NCBI GenBank assembly: GCA_949152475.1
Contig: OX424563.1
Location: 25,269,001-25,333,000 of the forward strand
DNA from: Terebella lapidaria
Taxonomy: Eukaryota > Annelida > Polychaeta > Terebellida > Terebellidae
DNA length: 64,000 bases
Direction of reading: 5' to 3'
Shown: positions 47,251 through 57,400 of the stretch, in pieces
Numbering within the stretch: the stretch's first letter is position 1
Layout of the letters: each line of letters starts with the position of its first letter
Position numbers and translations under genes: made by a program
The notes under the pieces: model-generated
The model's database searches: none
Seen by the model: the letters and a program-made list of their open reading frames with translations, nothing else
What the model was told of the DNA's origin: nothing

Positions 47251-47463
47251 TTAAAGTACTGGCAGACCCATTGCCCCCGCTGTGTTGATGAGCAGCAGGT
47301 CGGGGCGGCTTCAGTGGTGAAATATTCGGTGAAACCACTGCGTTGTTGCAACATCCAGCGCCGATTTGGCGAACTGAACGATACCTTGTATCTTTTGTAT
47401 GTGGAGAACTTTCATCAGCATGTGCAGCATTCGGGAGTTCAAGTGTTTACGGAAGATAGCTGA
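47251..47463 (+). other. Coding-like frame of 70 codons without start codon
   Basis: A stop-free frame from 47251 to the stop at 47461-47463 encodes a Cys/His-bearing peptide (HCPRCVDEQQ near its start, then PLRCCNIQRRFGELNDTLYLLY and ENFHQHVQHSG). It stands out because GC content and codon use are higher and more regular than in the AT-rich flanks. It has no ATG at its start; an AG at about 47265 could act as a splice acceptor. It may be a last exon of an unrecognised gene or a transposon-derived remnant. I do not recognise the family. Confidence 0.3.
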
Positions 47464-48674
47464 GCGTGTGCAGATGGAAATCAATAGTAGGCCCTTGTAT
47501 GTGGATATATTATAAACATTTCGTTTGAGTGGCGATTCGTGAAGGTTGGTCTCAATTTTTTAATTCGTTGAAATTTACCAAGCAATTAATAAGTCCAAAA
47601 CATGTGGCGCAGACAGGGCGTTTTGCACAGAATATTTAATCCACATGAATATTTAAAAAAACATAATTCTCAGGACCGAAATTGTATTTAAATACAAATA
47701 TTTTTTCCATGGTACCGCATTGATTACTAGTATGCATCTAACTGGCTGACTTAGAAAACTGATTTAGAGTGATAAACATGAGTAGCACAATTACAGTACT
47801 AGAATTGAATAATGTTTCGGTATACATCATAGCAATTATCATAGTATAAGAGATAAAACTGTTCAATAAAGTTGACGATATACTATAGAACAGTTTTCTG
47901 TGGACTGTGGATATGATATGTATGTAATCAATAAATCCTGGGGGGGGGGGGGGGGGAGGGGGGCTAGATATATATTTTGACATCTGGATTAATATGCCCA
48001 ATGGATTCTGGGAAAGAAATTTCCGATGTGATGAGGCAAAAAAGCTAGTTGACCGGATTTTCCATACCACACACAAGACGGTTGAATGTTTGTTGATTAT
48101 TTTGACTGATGTTGTCCTCAGAGGAAATTATTTAGATGAATATATGTTTTATACATGCATTAATTCAAATTAAATATAGAAAAAAAACATGCAAAAGCAT
48201 TCAAATCGAATTCAATATGTCACGGAAACGCGGAAAGATTCAGCATATACTTTGGGGCTACATGTTCGTATTCTTGGTGTCAGGCTCATGTAATTGTGTA
48301 CATTAAGTTATCGTCAGACCACCAAATATTATTTTTCCAAACATTTCAAAGGATTTTGAAAATATAATAGCATTTCAAACAATAAAAGTGTATAGTAGAG
48401 ACCCGGGAATATTTTAGTCATTTTTAATGCATTTTTTGGCACCATCATTTATTCAGAATACAACATGACCATAGAGCTACAAGGTGAAAAAAGGTTAAAC
48501 AGTATACAACACCAAGGTATGAATATCAATGCAATATTCATTAATTTTTCATGAATCAAACAGTTGCGATTCTAAGCAGAGTACACCATTAGCAGCATTA
48601 GCAGAGTACACCATAGCAGAGTACACGGTAAACTATGGATGAAATGTACAGTACATTCATAATTTATTGAAAAA
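47464..48674. other. AT-rich spacer with poly-G run
   Basis: Non-coding AT-rich DNA. It includes a poly-G run at 47940-47963 broken by one A, and a small tandem array of TTAGCAGAGTACACC-like words at about 48577-48627. No exon is recognised. Confidence 0.4.
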
Positions 48675-49785
48675 TTAGTCTAAGGGCTTAAATAGGTCAT
48701 CGGACATTAAGCATTGCAGGTGACATATGACCTTCAGATTTACCACCCAAGGTCATCTTTGTGAATTTCAATGTCACCATTAGGTGTGCAGCATATGATT
48801 TTATATATGTTCATAATACAAACATATATATTAACAAGTACTGTATTTTGTCTGTAGAGGTCAATTTATGCATTTCAGGTCGGGCGAGATTTGTCTAAGG
48901 TCAAGATCGTCTAAGGTCAAGTTGAAGGCCACCAAAAGATGTGCATATGATTTTTTTATAATACAATCCTAAACTCTAGGTGCAAGCGTTTAAAAGGCTC
49001 AGTAGCCAATTTACACATTCTACGTTATTCGTGGTCAAGCTCAAGGTCATCATTACTTTTCCCTTATACGACTTCCTATATGTCCATAATGCAAACATAA
49101 ACTCTATTTATAAGCATTTTGCCTGTAGAACCAAATTTGGGTATTTTTTGTCCCAGAAATGGCTGTTTTAACCTTTCAGGGTCAAATTCAAGGTCACCAC
49201 ACAAATCGACATATATGACTTCCTATTTGAAAGTGCCAATATCTAAGCTCTATCTTCAGGTGTTCGATGAGTACAGTGGTTGCAGCTCCCATAATGAAGG
49301 GAAAAAAGTACCGAAACATTTTTACAAACGATGAAAAAAATTGTTTTGCCTAGAAATGGCCCAAAATGGATAGTAATGCGATTTGGGGCGAATAAATGTG
49401 TTTTCGCCGACCCATCAAAAATTCAAAATTGCCGCCACGCGGAGACCGGAGATTCAAGGGCAACAAAACTTTTACACATCCCTAAGGTACATAAGAGGAA
49501 TCGTTTAAAACAAAGATGTCAAAACTGATCAGATAGTTTTTAAGAAAATGGCCGCCAAAGTTCAAAATGGAGCGTTTTTCGACGAAAACGGCCGCCATTT
49601 TGAGTAAAATTAAAAAATCCAAAAACTAAATAATATCTCCTTCTTGAAATATTTCAAGGTATCTTTTCCCAAACTTTCAGAAAGAATTGACCTACACTTT
49701 AAAATAAAAATGTGGACGGACGGCTAGACGGACGACGGACGAAACGCGGCAGCAGTAGGTTATCGGACCATAGGTGTGGTAACCT
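48675..49785 (-). mobile_element. Helentron-like element, copy iii
   Basis: A 1.1-kb diverged copy in reverse orientation. The decayed 3' hairpin is at 48675-48691 (TTAGTCTAAGGGCTTAA), followed by AGGTCATCGGACA. The 5' end is at 49785 (GGTTATCGGACCATAGGTGTGGTAACCT), preceded by a short GACGGACG stretch. The interior matches copies i and iv: AAGGTCACCACACAAATCG, GGCCCAAAATGGATAGTAATG and GCCGCCA words in one core unit. It is more diverged than copy iv, so it is older. Confidence 0.65.
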
Positions 49786-50279
49786 AGAAACTGAACTCAT
49801 GTAAAAGTCACACTACAGGAGGCCTACTGTAAATACTAGATGTTCGCGTTCCACATTGTGTTCACAATAACTACCAGTATTATATTTTTCATAGGTTCGA
49901 CCACAACTCTCTTTATTAGAATGTGAACGAGATAGGCCTAGGGTAGATAAATAGAATTCACCCGATCTTCACTTCGCGCTACGGAATGATCGATGTGTTG
50001 GTTGTTGGTCATTCGCCAGGTGGCGGTACCGCGTTGCGTCAAAATATTTGTTTTTGTCAAATTTTGCATGAAGTTTTGACATATTTCACAAATTCGCCAA
50101 CATGGATGTTCCTGTTTGAATAGGCAGTGAAAGATTCGCATCGGCAAGATAGCTACGATTCATGTAGATGGTGCCTAGCATTGATTTCGTTTCATTTCCT
50201 TGCGCGTGATCGTTGATGTCAGGTTGATGTTAGATCTAGCCGGCCCTACGTCTACGACGTCCCCGCCCCGGGCCTAGCC
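49786..50279. other. Short spacer, nothing recognised
   Basis: Mixed-composition DNA between two Helentron-like copies. No frame with a known motif is visible. GC rises to the right, leading into the inverted repeat at 50280. Confidence 0.35.
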
Positions 50280-50380
50280 CTGAATACAAGGCACAACGAT
50301 CGGTCCCCCCCCCCCCCTCCTCCAACAAGGACGGTCGAGGGGGGGGGGACCCCGGACCGATCGTTGTGCCTTGTATTCAG
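50280..50380. repeat. Perfect 27-bp inverted repeat with poly-C/poly-G loop
   Basis: Arms at 50280-50306 and 50354-50380 are exact reverse complements over 27 bp, starting CTGAATACAAGGC. The loop contains a run of about 14 C and a run of about 10 G that could pair further, leaving only about 20 unpaired bases. Partial complementarity (GGGCCTAGC / CTACCCCGGGCCC) extends outside the arms. It ends 25 bp before the 3' end of Helentron-like copy iv. Perfect arms imply recent formation or a very young fold-back element. Confidence 0.8.
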
Positions 50381-50714
50381 AGCTACCCCGGGCCCAGCAA
50401 AAAAATTAGCCCAAAGGCTAAGATAGGTTACCGGACAATTTTGGTTTGGCCATGGCAGCATTGGCAGGTAACAGACCTTGAGATTTACCAATCAAGGTTC
50501 GCAGTGTAAACATATGACCTTGGGATTTACCAATCAAGGTCATCCGTATGAACTTCGATGTAACCATTACATGTATGTGTGCGGCATTTGATATTCTATA
50601 TGTTGGGTGGAATCGTTTAGGCCGCTCAGGTCAATTTACACATTCCAAGTCAGACATTTGGCACTCAAGGTCATCTGACGTCAAGTTCAAGGTCATCATT
50701 AGTTGTGCCATATA

Positions 50715-51598
50715 CAGGGAATAATTTGTTCGGTATCGCATCGCAATTTGCGATGCAATTTCGACGGATTGCGATACAATCTTGTTTTTCTGTCGCAACG
50801 AAGGCGATGCAAAACTGGGTCCCGATCTTTTCTGTGATTTGTCATGTGCACGGGCTGCTAGCCTGCTACATGCTAATACAAGCGAGAGGGGTGGTGATAT
50901 TGAGCAATTGCCTCTAGAGGGGTATAGCTTAATAGCAATTGTGTCCTAGAGGGGTCTCCCAATTGAACAATCATGCCCTAGAGGGGGGTATCATTGCACT
51001 CAGTCATGCTGCACGTGACAGTTTTATCATTCATCAGCGGTCTGTTTATTCTATCGCGTGCGGTCTCCTTGGTAACGATGGAAATGCTTGTGAACTGGGC
51101 TTCGAAAACGTCATGTTTGGTTTGGAATCAGAGATCCATTACCAGATTAGACATATCACCGATCTCAGGCCTATGGTATTATGCTATCTATGGTTTTTAT
51201 ACCAGTTGGAATAACTTTTTCTATATCTACGTTCATTGTTCACCAGGCATCATGACTGTTGCTGTCCGCACGATAGAAAGGTGGACACATGAATTGGATC
51301 CCGATCGTCACCCTAATGTTCAATGTAATTTTGCATGTAATGTAATTTTGCATACAAGCTGCAAAAGACTTAACTAAATGATTATAATGTTCTCATGTTA
51401 CTAGGCTGAGTATTGATCGATGTTTGTCAAATTGGTGTTTGTCAAATCCATGTAATAAATGCTTTCGTCAAATTGTCTGATCTGGTGTCGGTTTTCTGTT
51501 GTTTCTAACTGCTATTCAATTTTGACCAACTGCTATTCAAATACGAAATTGTGTAGCAGTTCGTGCTATTCACTTTTCCAAAAACAAATTATTCCCTG
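50715..51598. mobile_element. Non-autonomous hAT element inside Helentron-like copy iv
   Basis: 884 bp with perfect 16-bp terminal inverted repeats (CAGGGAATAATTTGTT and its complement) and a perfect 8-bp target duplication, GCCATATA, at 50707-50714 and 51599-51606. CAGGG termini and 8-bp duplications define the hAT superfamily. The empty site is preserved in Helentron-like copy i, where the same element sequence runs through GCCATATATG without interruption. No transposase motifs are seen; the longest frame (about 50994-51377) is unrecognised. Confidence 0.9.
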
Positions 51599-54066
51599 GC
51601 CATATATGTCTTCCTATATGTTCATAATGCAAACAGGAGCACTATCTGCAAGCATTTCATCTACAAAGGCAAATCTGGGCATTTTTTGACCCCAAAATGG
51701 CTGTTTTGACCTTTCAAGGTCATCCAAGGTCAAATTCAAGGTCACCACACAAGTCGCCATATATGACTTCCGATTTGAAAGTGCCAATTTCTAAGCTCTA
51801 TCTTCAAGCGTTCTATGAGTACAGTCCTGACAGCTCCCATTATGAAGGAAAAAAGTGCCGAAAATTTTCTAAGTCCAAAATTTTTTTCAAAGGGTGAAAA
51901 AATTTTTTTGCCTAGAAATGGCCCAAAATGGATAGTAATGTTATTTGGGGCGAAAAACTTTTTTTTCGCCGACTCGTCAAAAATTCAAAATGGCCGCCAC
52001 ACTGAGATCGGCGATTCAAGGGCAACAAAACTTATACACGTCGCAGAGGTATATAAGAGGAATCTTTTTAAGCAAAAATCTCAAAACTGATCAGACAGTT
52101 TTTGAGAAAATACAGACCAGGTGCAAATTTGAGCGTTTTTCGACCCAAAAATGGCTGTTTTGACCTTTCAAGGTCATCCAAGGTCAAATTCAAGGTCACC
52201 ACACAAGTCGCCATATATGACTTCCCATTTGAAAGTGCCAATTTCTAAGCTCTATCTTCAAGCGTTCTATGAGTACAGTCCGGACAGCTCCCATTATGAA
52301 GGGAAAAAGTGCCGAAAATTTTCTAAGTCCAAAATTTTTTTCAAAGGGAGAAAATTTTTTTTTGCTCTAGAAATGGCCCAAAATGGATAGTAATGCGATC
52401 TGGGGCGAAAAAAATTTTTTTCGCCGACCCGCCAAAAATTCAAAATGGCCGCCACATGAAAACCGGCAGATTTAGGGCAGCCAAACTTATACATATCACA
52501 GAGGTATATGAGGGGAATCTTTTGAAACCAAAAACTCAAAACTGATCAGACAGTTTTTGAGAAAATGGCCGTCAAAGTCCAAAATTGAGCGTTTTTCGAC
52601 AAAAACGGCCGCCATTTTGAAAAAAATGCGAAAATCAAAAAACAAAAAAATACCTCCTTCTCAAAATATTTTTAGGCATTTTTGTGCAAAATTTCAGAAA
52701 GATTCGATCGTTAACTTTAAAGATAAAAATATTAACGCCGGACGGACGGACGTTTGTCAAATCCATGTAATAAATGCTTTCGTCAAATTGTCTGATCTGG
52801 TGTCGGTTTTCTGTTGTTTCTAACTGCTATTCAATTTTGACCAACTGCTATTCAAATACGAAATTGTGTAGCAGTTCGTGCTATTCACTTTTCCAAAAAC
52901 AAATTATTCCCTGGCCATATATGTCTTCCTATATGTTCATAATGCAAACAGGAGCACTATCTGCAAGCATTTCATCTACAAAGGCAAATCTGGGCATTTT
53001 TTGACCCCAAAATGGCTGTTTTGACCTTTCAAGGTCATCCAAGGTCAAATTCAAGGTCACCACACAAGTCGCCATATATGACTTCCGATTTGAAAGTGCC
53101 AATTTCTAAGCTCTATCTTCAAGCGTTCTATGAGTACAGTCCTGACAGCTCCCATTATGAAGGAAAAAAGTGCCGAAAATTTTCTAAGTCCAAAATTTTT
53201 TTCAAAGGGTGAAAAAATTTTTTTGCCTAGAAATGGCCCAAAATGGATAGTAATGTTATTTGGGGCGAAAAACTTTTTTTTCGCCGACTCGTCAAAAATT
53301 CAAAATGGCCGCCACACTGAGATCGGCGATTCAAGGGCAACAAAACTTATACACGTCGCAGAGGTATATAAGAGGAATCTTTTTAAGCAAAAATCTCAAA
53401 ACTGATCAGACAGTTTTTGAGAAAATACAGACCAGGTGCAAATTTGAGCGTTTTTCGACCCAAAAATGGCTGTTTTGACCTTTCAAGGTCATCCAAGGTC
53501 AAATTCAAGGTCACCACACAAGTCGCCATATATGACTTCCCATTTGAAAGTGCCAATTTCTAAGCTCTATCTTCAAGCGTTCTATGAGTACAGTCCGGAC
53601 AGCTCCCATTATGAAGGGAAAAAGTGCCGAAAATTTTCTAAGTCCAAAATTTTTTTCAAAGGGAGAAAATTTTTTTTTGCTCTAGAAATGGCCCAAAATG
53701 GATAGTAATGCGATCTGGGGCGAAAAAAATTTTTTTCGCCGACCCGCCAAAAATTCAAAATGGCCGCCACATGAAAACCGGCAGATTTAGGGCAGCCAAA
53801 CTTATACATATCACAGAGGTATATGAGGGGAATCTTTTGAAACCAAAAACTCAAAACTGATCAGACAGTTTTTGAGAAAATGGCCGTCAAAGTCCAAAAT
53901 TGAGCGTTTTTCGACAAAAACGGCCGCCATTTTGAAAAAAATGCGAAAATCAAAAAACAAAAAAATACCTCCTTCTCAAAATATTTTTAGGCATTTTTGT
54001 GCAAAATTTCAGAAAGATTCGATCGTTAACTTTAAAGATAAAAATGTTAACGCCGGACGGACGGAC
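51437..54066. repeat. Near-identical 1,315-bp tandem duplication
   Basis: Unit 1 is 51437-52751 and unit 2 is 52752-54066, both starting GTTTGTCAAATCCATG. All segments I compared are the same at an offset of 1,315 bp. I noticed only one substitution, near the end (AATATTAAC versus AATGTTAAC). The unit spans the right end of the hAT element, two core repeats and the start of the GGAC tract, so it arose after both insertions. It could be a very young duplication or an assembly error at a repeat. Confidence 0.92.
52752..52913. mobile_element. Truncated hAT right end carried in duplication unit 2
   Basis: The first 162 bp of duplication unit 2 repeat the last 162 bp of the hAT element, including the terminal inverted repeat and the following GCCATATA. 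It has no left end of its own. This is a by-product of the tandem duplication and not a second insertion. Confidence 0.88.
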
Positions 54067-54116
54067 GGACGGACGGACGGACGGCTAGACGGACGGACGG
54101 ACGGACGACGGACGCA
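54054..54116 (+). repeat. (GGAC)n microsatellite
   Basis: About fifteen GGAC units, interrupted by CTAGAC and CGAC variants, close to the 5' end of Helentron-like copy iv. Shorter versions sit at the same relative place in copies i, ii and iii, so the tract belongs to the element. An ACGG-type tetranucleotide tract is also typical of some marine-invertebrate Helitron-like families. Confidence 0.85.
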
Positions 54117-54168
54117 ACGCCATGCCAATAGGTTATCGGACCAAAGGTCCGGTAACCTAAAATGAGTT

Positions 54169-54194
54169 CACTGGCTCAGTTGACTGAGTCAGTG
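54169..54194. promoter_or_regulatory. Palindrome with AP-1 site upstream of the transporter
   Basis: CACTGGCTCAGT-TG-ACTGAGTCAGTG forms a 12-bp inverted repeat with one mismatch and holds TGAGTCA, the AP-1/bZIP core. It lies just outside Helentron-like copy iv and 226 bp before the SLC17-like start codon. Promoter role is inferred from position only. Confidence 0.35.
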
Positions 54195-54419
54195 ACCCTT
54201 CATTCCTGTGTCCCGTCTATTCCGCCTCTCATCATTATCTGGGCTGTGAATAGTAACCAGAGTATAACAGAATCCCTGTCATGTGTCCGTTTATGAACCA
54301 GATATTGCCTCAAGTTTCGCTAGATCTGTTCCTGATTTATGAATTTGTGTATTCGATCATTTTCAGTGGACGTTTCTGAGTCTCGGCTAGGCCTACTGCT
54401 TGACAACAACAAATCCTAG

Positions 54420-57400
54420 ATGGCTATGGCATTTCCCTATCACGTCGTCTTCATGATCATGCTTGCTCTGCTGATCATGGAGGCGGAGCGGTCAGCCCTG
54501 CAGGCCACACGTCAGTGTAGGTCAAGCTTTGTCGCTCGGGTCGGTCCGAGACTGGTGTCGCCGTCGGAGCTGCCCATGAAACCGGACAAGGACGAGAAGG
54601 TTCCTCCTGAGGAAGAGCAAGATGAGGGGGAAGGAATTAATGCTACCGTGTGCTTCGACATTGGCAACATCAACTTGAATGCTGTAAATAGAAAGACGAT
54701 TGTGAATTGCTACAAGATTGTATCACATGTGCACAAACATTTGCTATTAAATTTTGTACAAAGATTTATTGGTACAAAAGAAAATAAATAAATGCTAATG
54801 TATACTGTGATCATCATGAGGAATGCTGAATATTGCTAATGTTGCCAATTGTAATGATATTAGTATTTGTTGATCAGTTTATACATTCATTTAGTTTACA
54901 CTTGTGTATTGTCACCCATATCATATTTCACTGTATTGATGTCTCACCTCTCTGAACTTCACATTAACTGTTCATTTACTTTTGATTTTCACCAGGTCAA
55001 CTCAACCGGCGACCTAGAGTTCAACTTGCTGATATCGTCGGTGCAGTGGGGGGTGTTCCTGGGTGCCATCCCGGGGGGTTGGGCCTCCGTATGCTGTACG
55101 AGCCAGAACGTGTTGCTAGGGGGTCAGCTGCTGATGGCTATAGCGACGATCATTGTGCCCCTCGTGGCAGCCGTTCACTGGATCCCAGTCGTCATCACCG
55201 AGTGCCTCGTAGGCGGAGGAATGGTACAAAATCAACTTTTCTACTTCAAAATAAATTTTTGGGGGGCCATTCATCGGTAGAAATTATTTCATTGTCTTGG
55301 TTTCTGTTTCAATTTGTGGTACATGTCTTGGTTGCTGTTTCAACAAAAATGATGCATTGTTGATTCTGTTGAGCTAATCTCAAATTTCAAAATGGATTAG
55401 GCCAATTGTATGTGCCAAAAGTGGGTATTGAATATACATATATACCGTTACACTTGTTTTTCACCAAGGCGTTGATGATACCATCCATTTACAACATTAT
55501 GTCAGACTGGGAGAGTGACTATTGGAGAACTACTGTTGTATGCCTCTGCCTGGCAGGTACGTCAAAATATTTTAGAGAAATACTCAGCTACTCCATCTGT
55601 ACATTGACATTTCTTCACTGGTAATGGGCGATGTGATCTTGGATACTCTAATGGGCTCGGTACATCTTCCTACTTTGAAGGCATTTTGTAAGAGTATTCA
55701 GGGACTTATTGAAAACACTGTGTTGCCTTTTCAAGCAAAAAGTACTTCTGTATATTATTGCCATTTGTAAATACTTACTACGGTACTTGATAGCAATATA
55801 TGTGTGTGCCTATCGTAAATTGCTCCACCATTATGTGTTTAAAATAATTCTCTAACAAACGACCTAGAGGCCCTTATTGAATTTGATGTGTACTAATATC
55901 TGACGCAGTGACCATTCCAACAAGAATTTCTGGTTCAAAATTTGACTGGAGAATATTTCGTAAGGAAACATTTCTTCAAGATAATTATACTGGATGCATT
56001 CATTCTCCTATCTTAAGCGAATCATGATGTCTTTTACATATATTACTCATGGTTTCGGTGAGATATATATGTAAAACCTTACATTCTTAGCGGAAAATTC
56101 TATTGGCAGTAGAATTATCTGTTGGGATGGTGACTGCGAAGTTTTGTTTGTCTTAATATTTGACCCCTTTTGCTTGACATAAAATTATCCACGTATTCTG
56201 AATGTGCCAAGTTTTCAGTGTTATTAACATTTCCAACATCTACAGAAAGGTACTCAATCCAAAATGAAAGCCCGAAAGTGTCGTGAAAAAAAAAAAGCTA
56301 TGGACGTTTATATCTTTTTATACATAATGGTGTGCTACATTTTTGTCTGTAGATATTAAAAAGGAGCTTTGGTTGAAGGGAAATCAATTGGCTACTTGGT
56401 GATGGTAAGTAGTGATAAGTAGTGATAGTTCGAGACGGTATCAATACAGTTAATTTCAAACTAAATATTCATTTTTTTGGGTCACATCTTTTTTTCTTCC
56501 ATGCACAAGTTTTTGGAGGTTTGGCTGTTTTGAATATTTTTCACTGAATTTGAGAATTAAGTCCATCTGTTCTCACAGGTATAATGCAGAATGTCCTTTG
56601 TACACTCTTATGATGCAGACCATCACTATTACATGTTCTGTTTGAACACTGTTATCCATACACAAATCTGATTTCGGCGACATTTTCTCAAACATTTTCA
56701 CCTGTTTCATGCTGTGTATACTATTGACCACATAACTGTGCATTTTACCGTATTTCACCATTCCCTTTGTACACATGGATGTATGTTACCTCTTAACTGT
56801 TTAACAACGAATGATTCAACATTTACCAATTGACCTAAAAATTGGATTTCTGCCTGAAATTAACCATTTACACAACTCAAATTTGAACCTGTTGAGTGGC
56901 TAGATGTGTCTATGGTTACCCATGGTTACAGGTCGACCTCTGGGACAGCTGGCGTCATTTACGCTAATGTCACTGACCTGCGAATGGACGTTCTTCCCCG
57001 GTTGGATCTTCATGCACTTTGTCATTGGTCAGTTTACTTATACTCTTGGGAAAGCACAATCATATACATGTATGTCTAACTCAGTGCTTGGTAAGTTCAG
57101 GCGAAAAAATGTGAAAGAAAATGCGGCGAAAATAAATTTGTTTCATCGTCATTAAGCTGTATGATTATTAGGAAAAAATAAAGTGATCTAAATTTGACTT
57201 GTGACTTTGAAAATAAAACTACATGCAAAACTGTAAAGATTATTGTAGTGACATGTACTAAACTATTGTTGTTCCAAACATTCATGGGGCAGGATTCATG
57301 GGGCTGGTATGGTGCGCGCTCTGGCTGTGGTTTGGTCACCGCAAGGCTCCGTGTGGGGGATGTCTCACTGTCTGCTGTCCTTGTTGTCGCCTCAAGACGA

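Larger units (their letters stand above)
50406..54158 (-). mobile_element. Helentron-like element, copy iv (composite, 3.75 kb)
   Basis: Reverse orientation. The 3' hairpin TTAGCC-CAAA-GGCTAA is at 50406-50421, then AGGTTACCGGACAA. The 5' end is at 54158 (GGTTATCGGACC-AAA-GGTCCGGTAACC palindrome), next to a GGAC microsatellite. Core units of about 454 bp begin AAATGGCTGTTTTGACC at about 51696, 52150, 53011 and 53465. The copy has grown by an 884-bp hAT insertion and a 1,315-bp tandem duplication. Its right end is 261 bp before the start codon of the SLC17-like gene. No Rep/helicase sequence is present, so it must have moved with enzymes made elsewhere. Confidence 0.72.

Noticed and set aside
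50994-51377. 127-codon frame inside the hAT element
   Set aside because: No transposase or BED/dimerisation motif. The element is non-autonomous and the frame is probably chance.
51697-53705. Repeated short frames of the same peptide at 51697, 52151, 53012 and 53466
   Set aside because: They only reflect the repeated core units of the Helentron-like element; the peptide has no known domain and other frames repeat equally.
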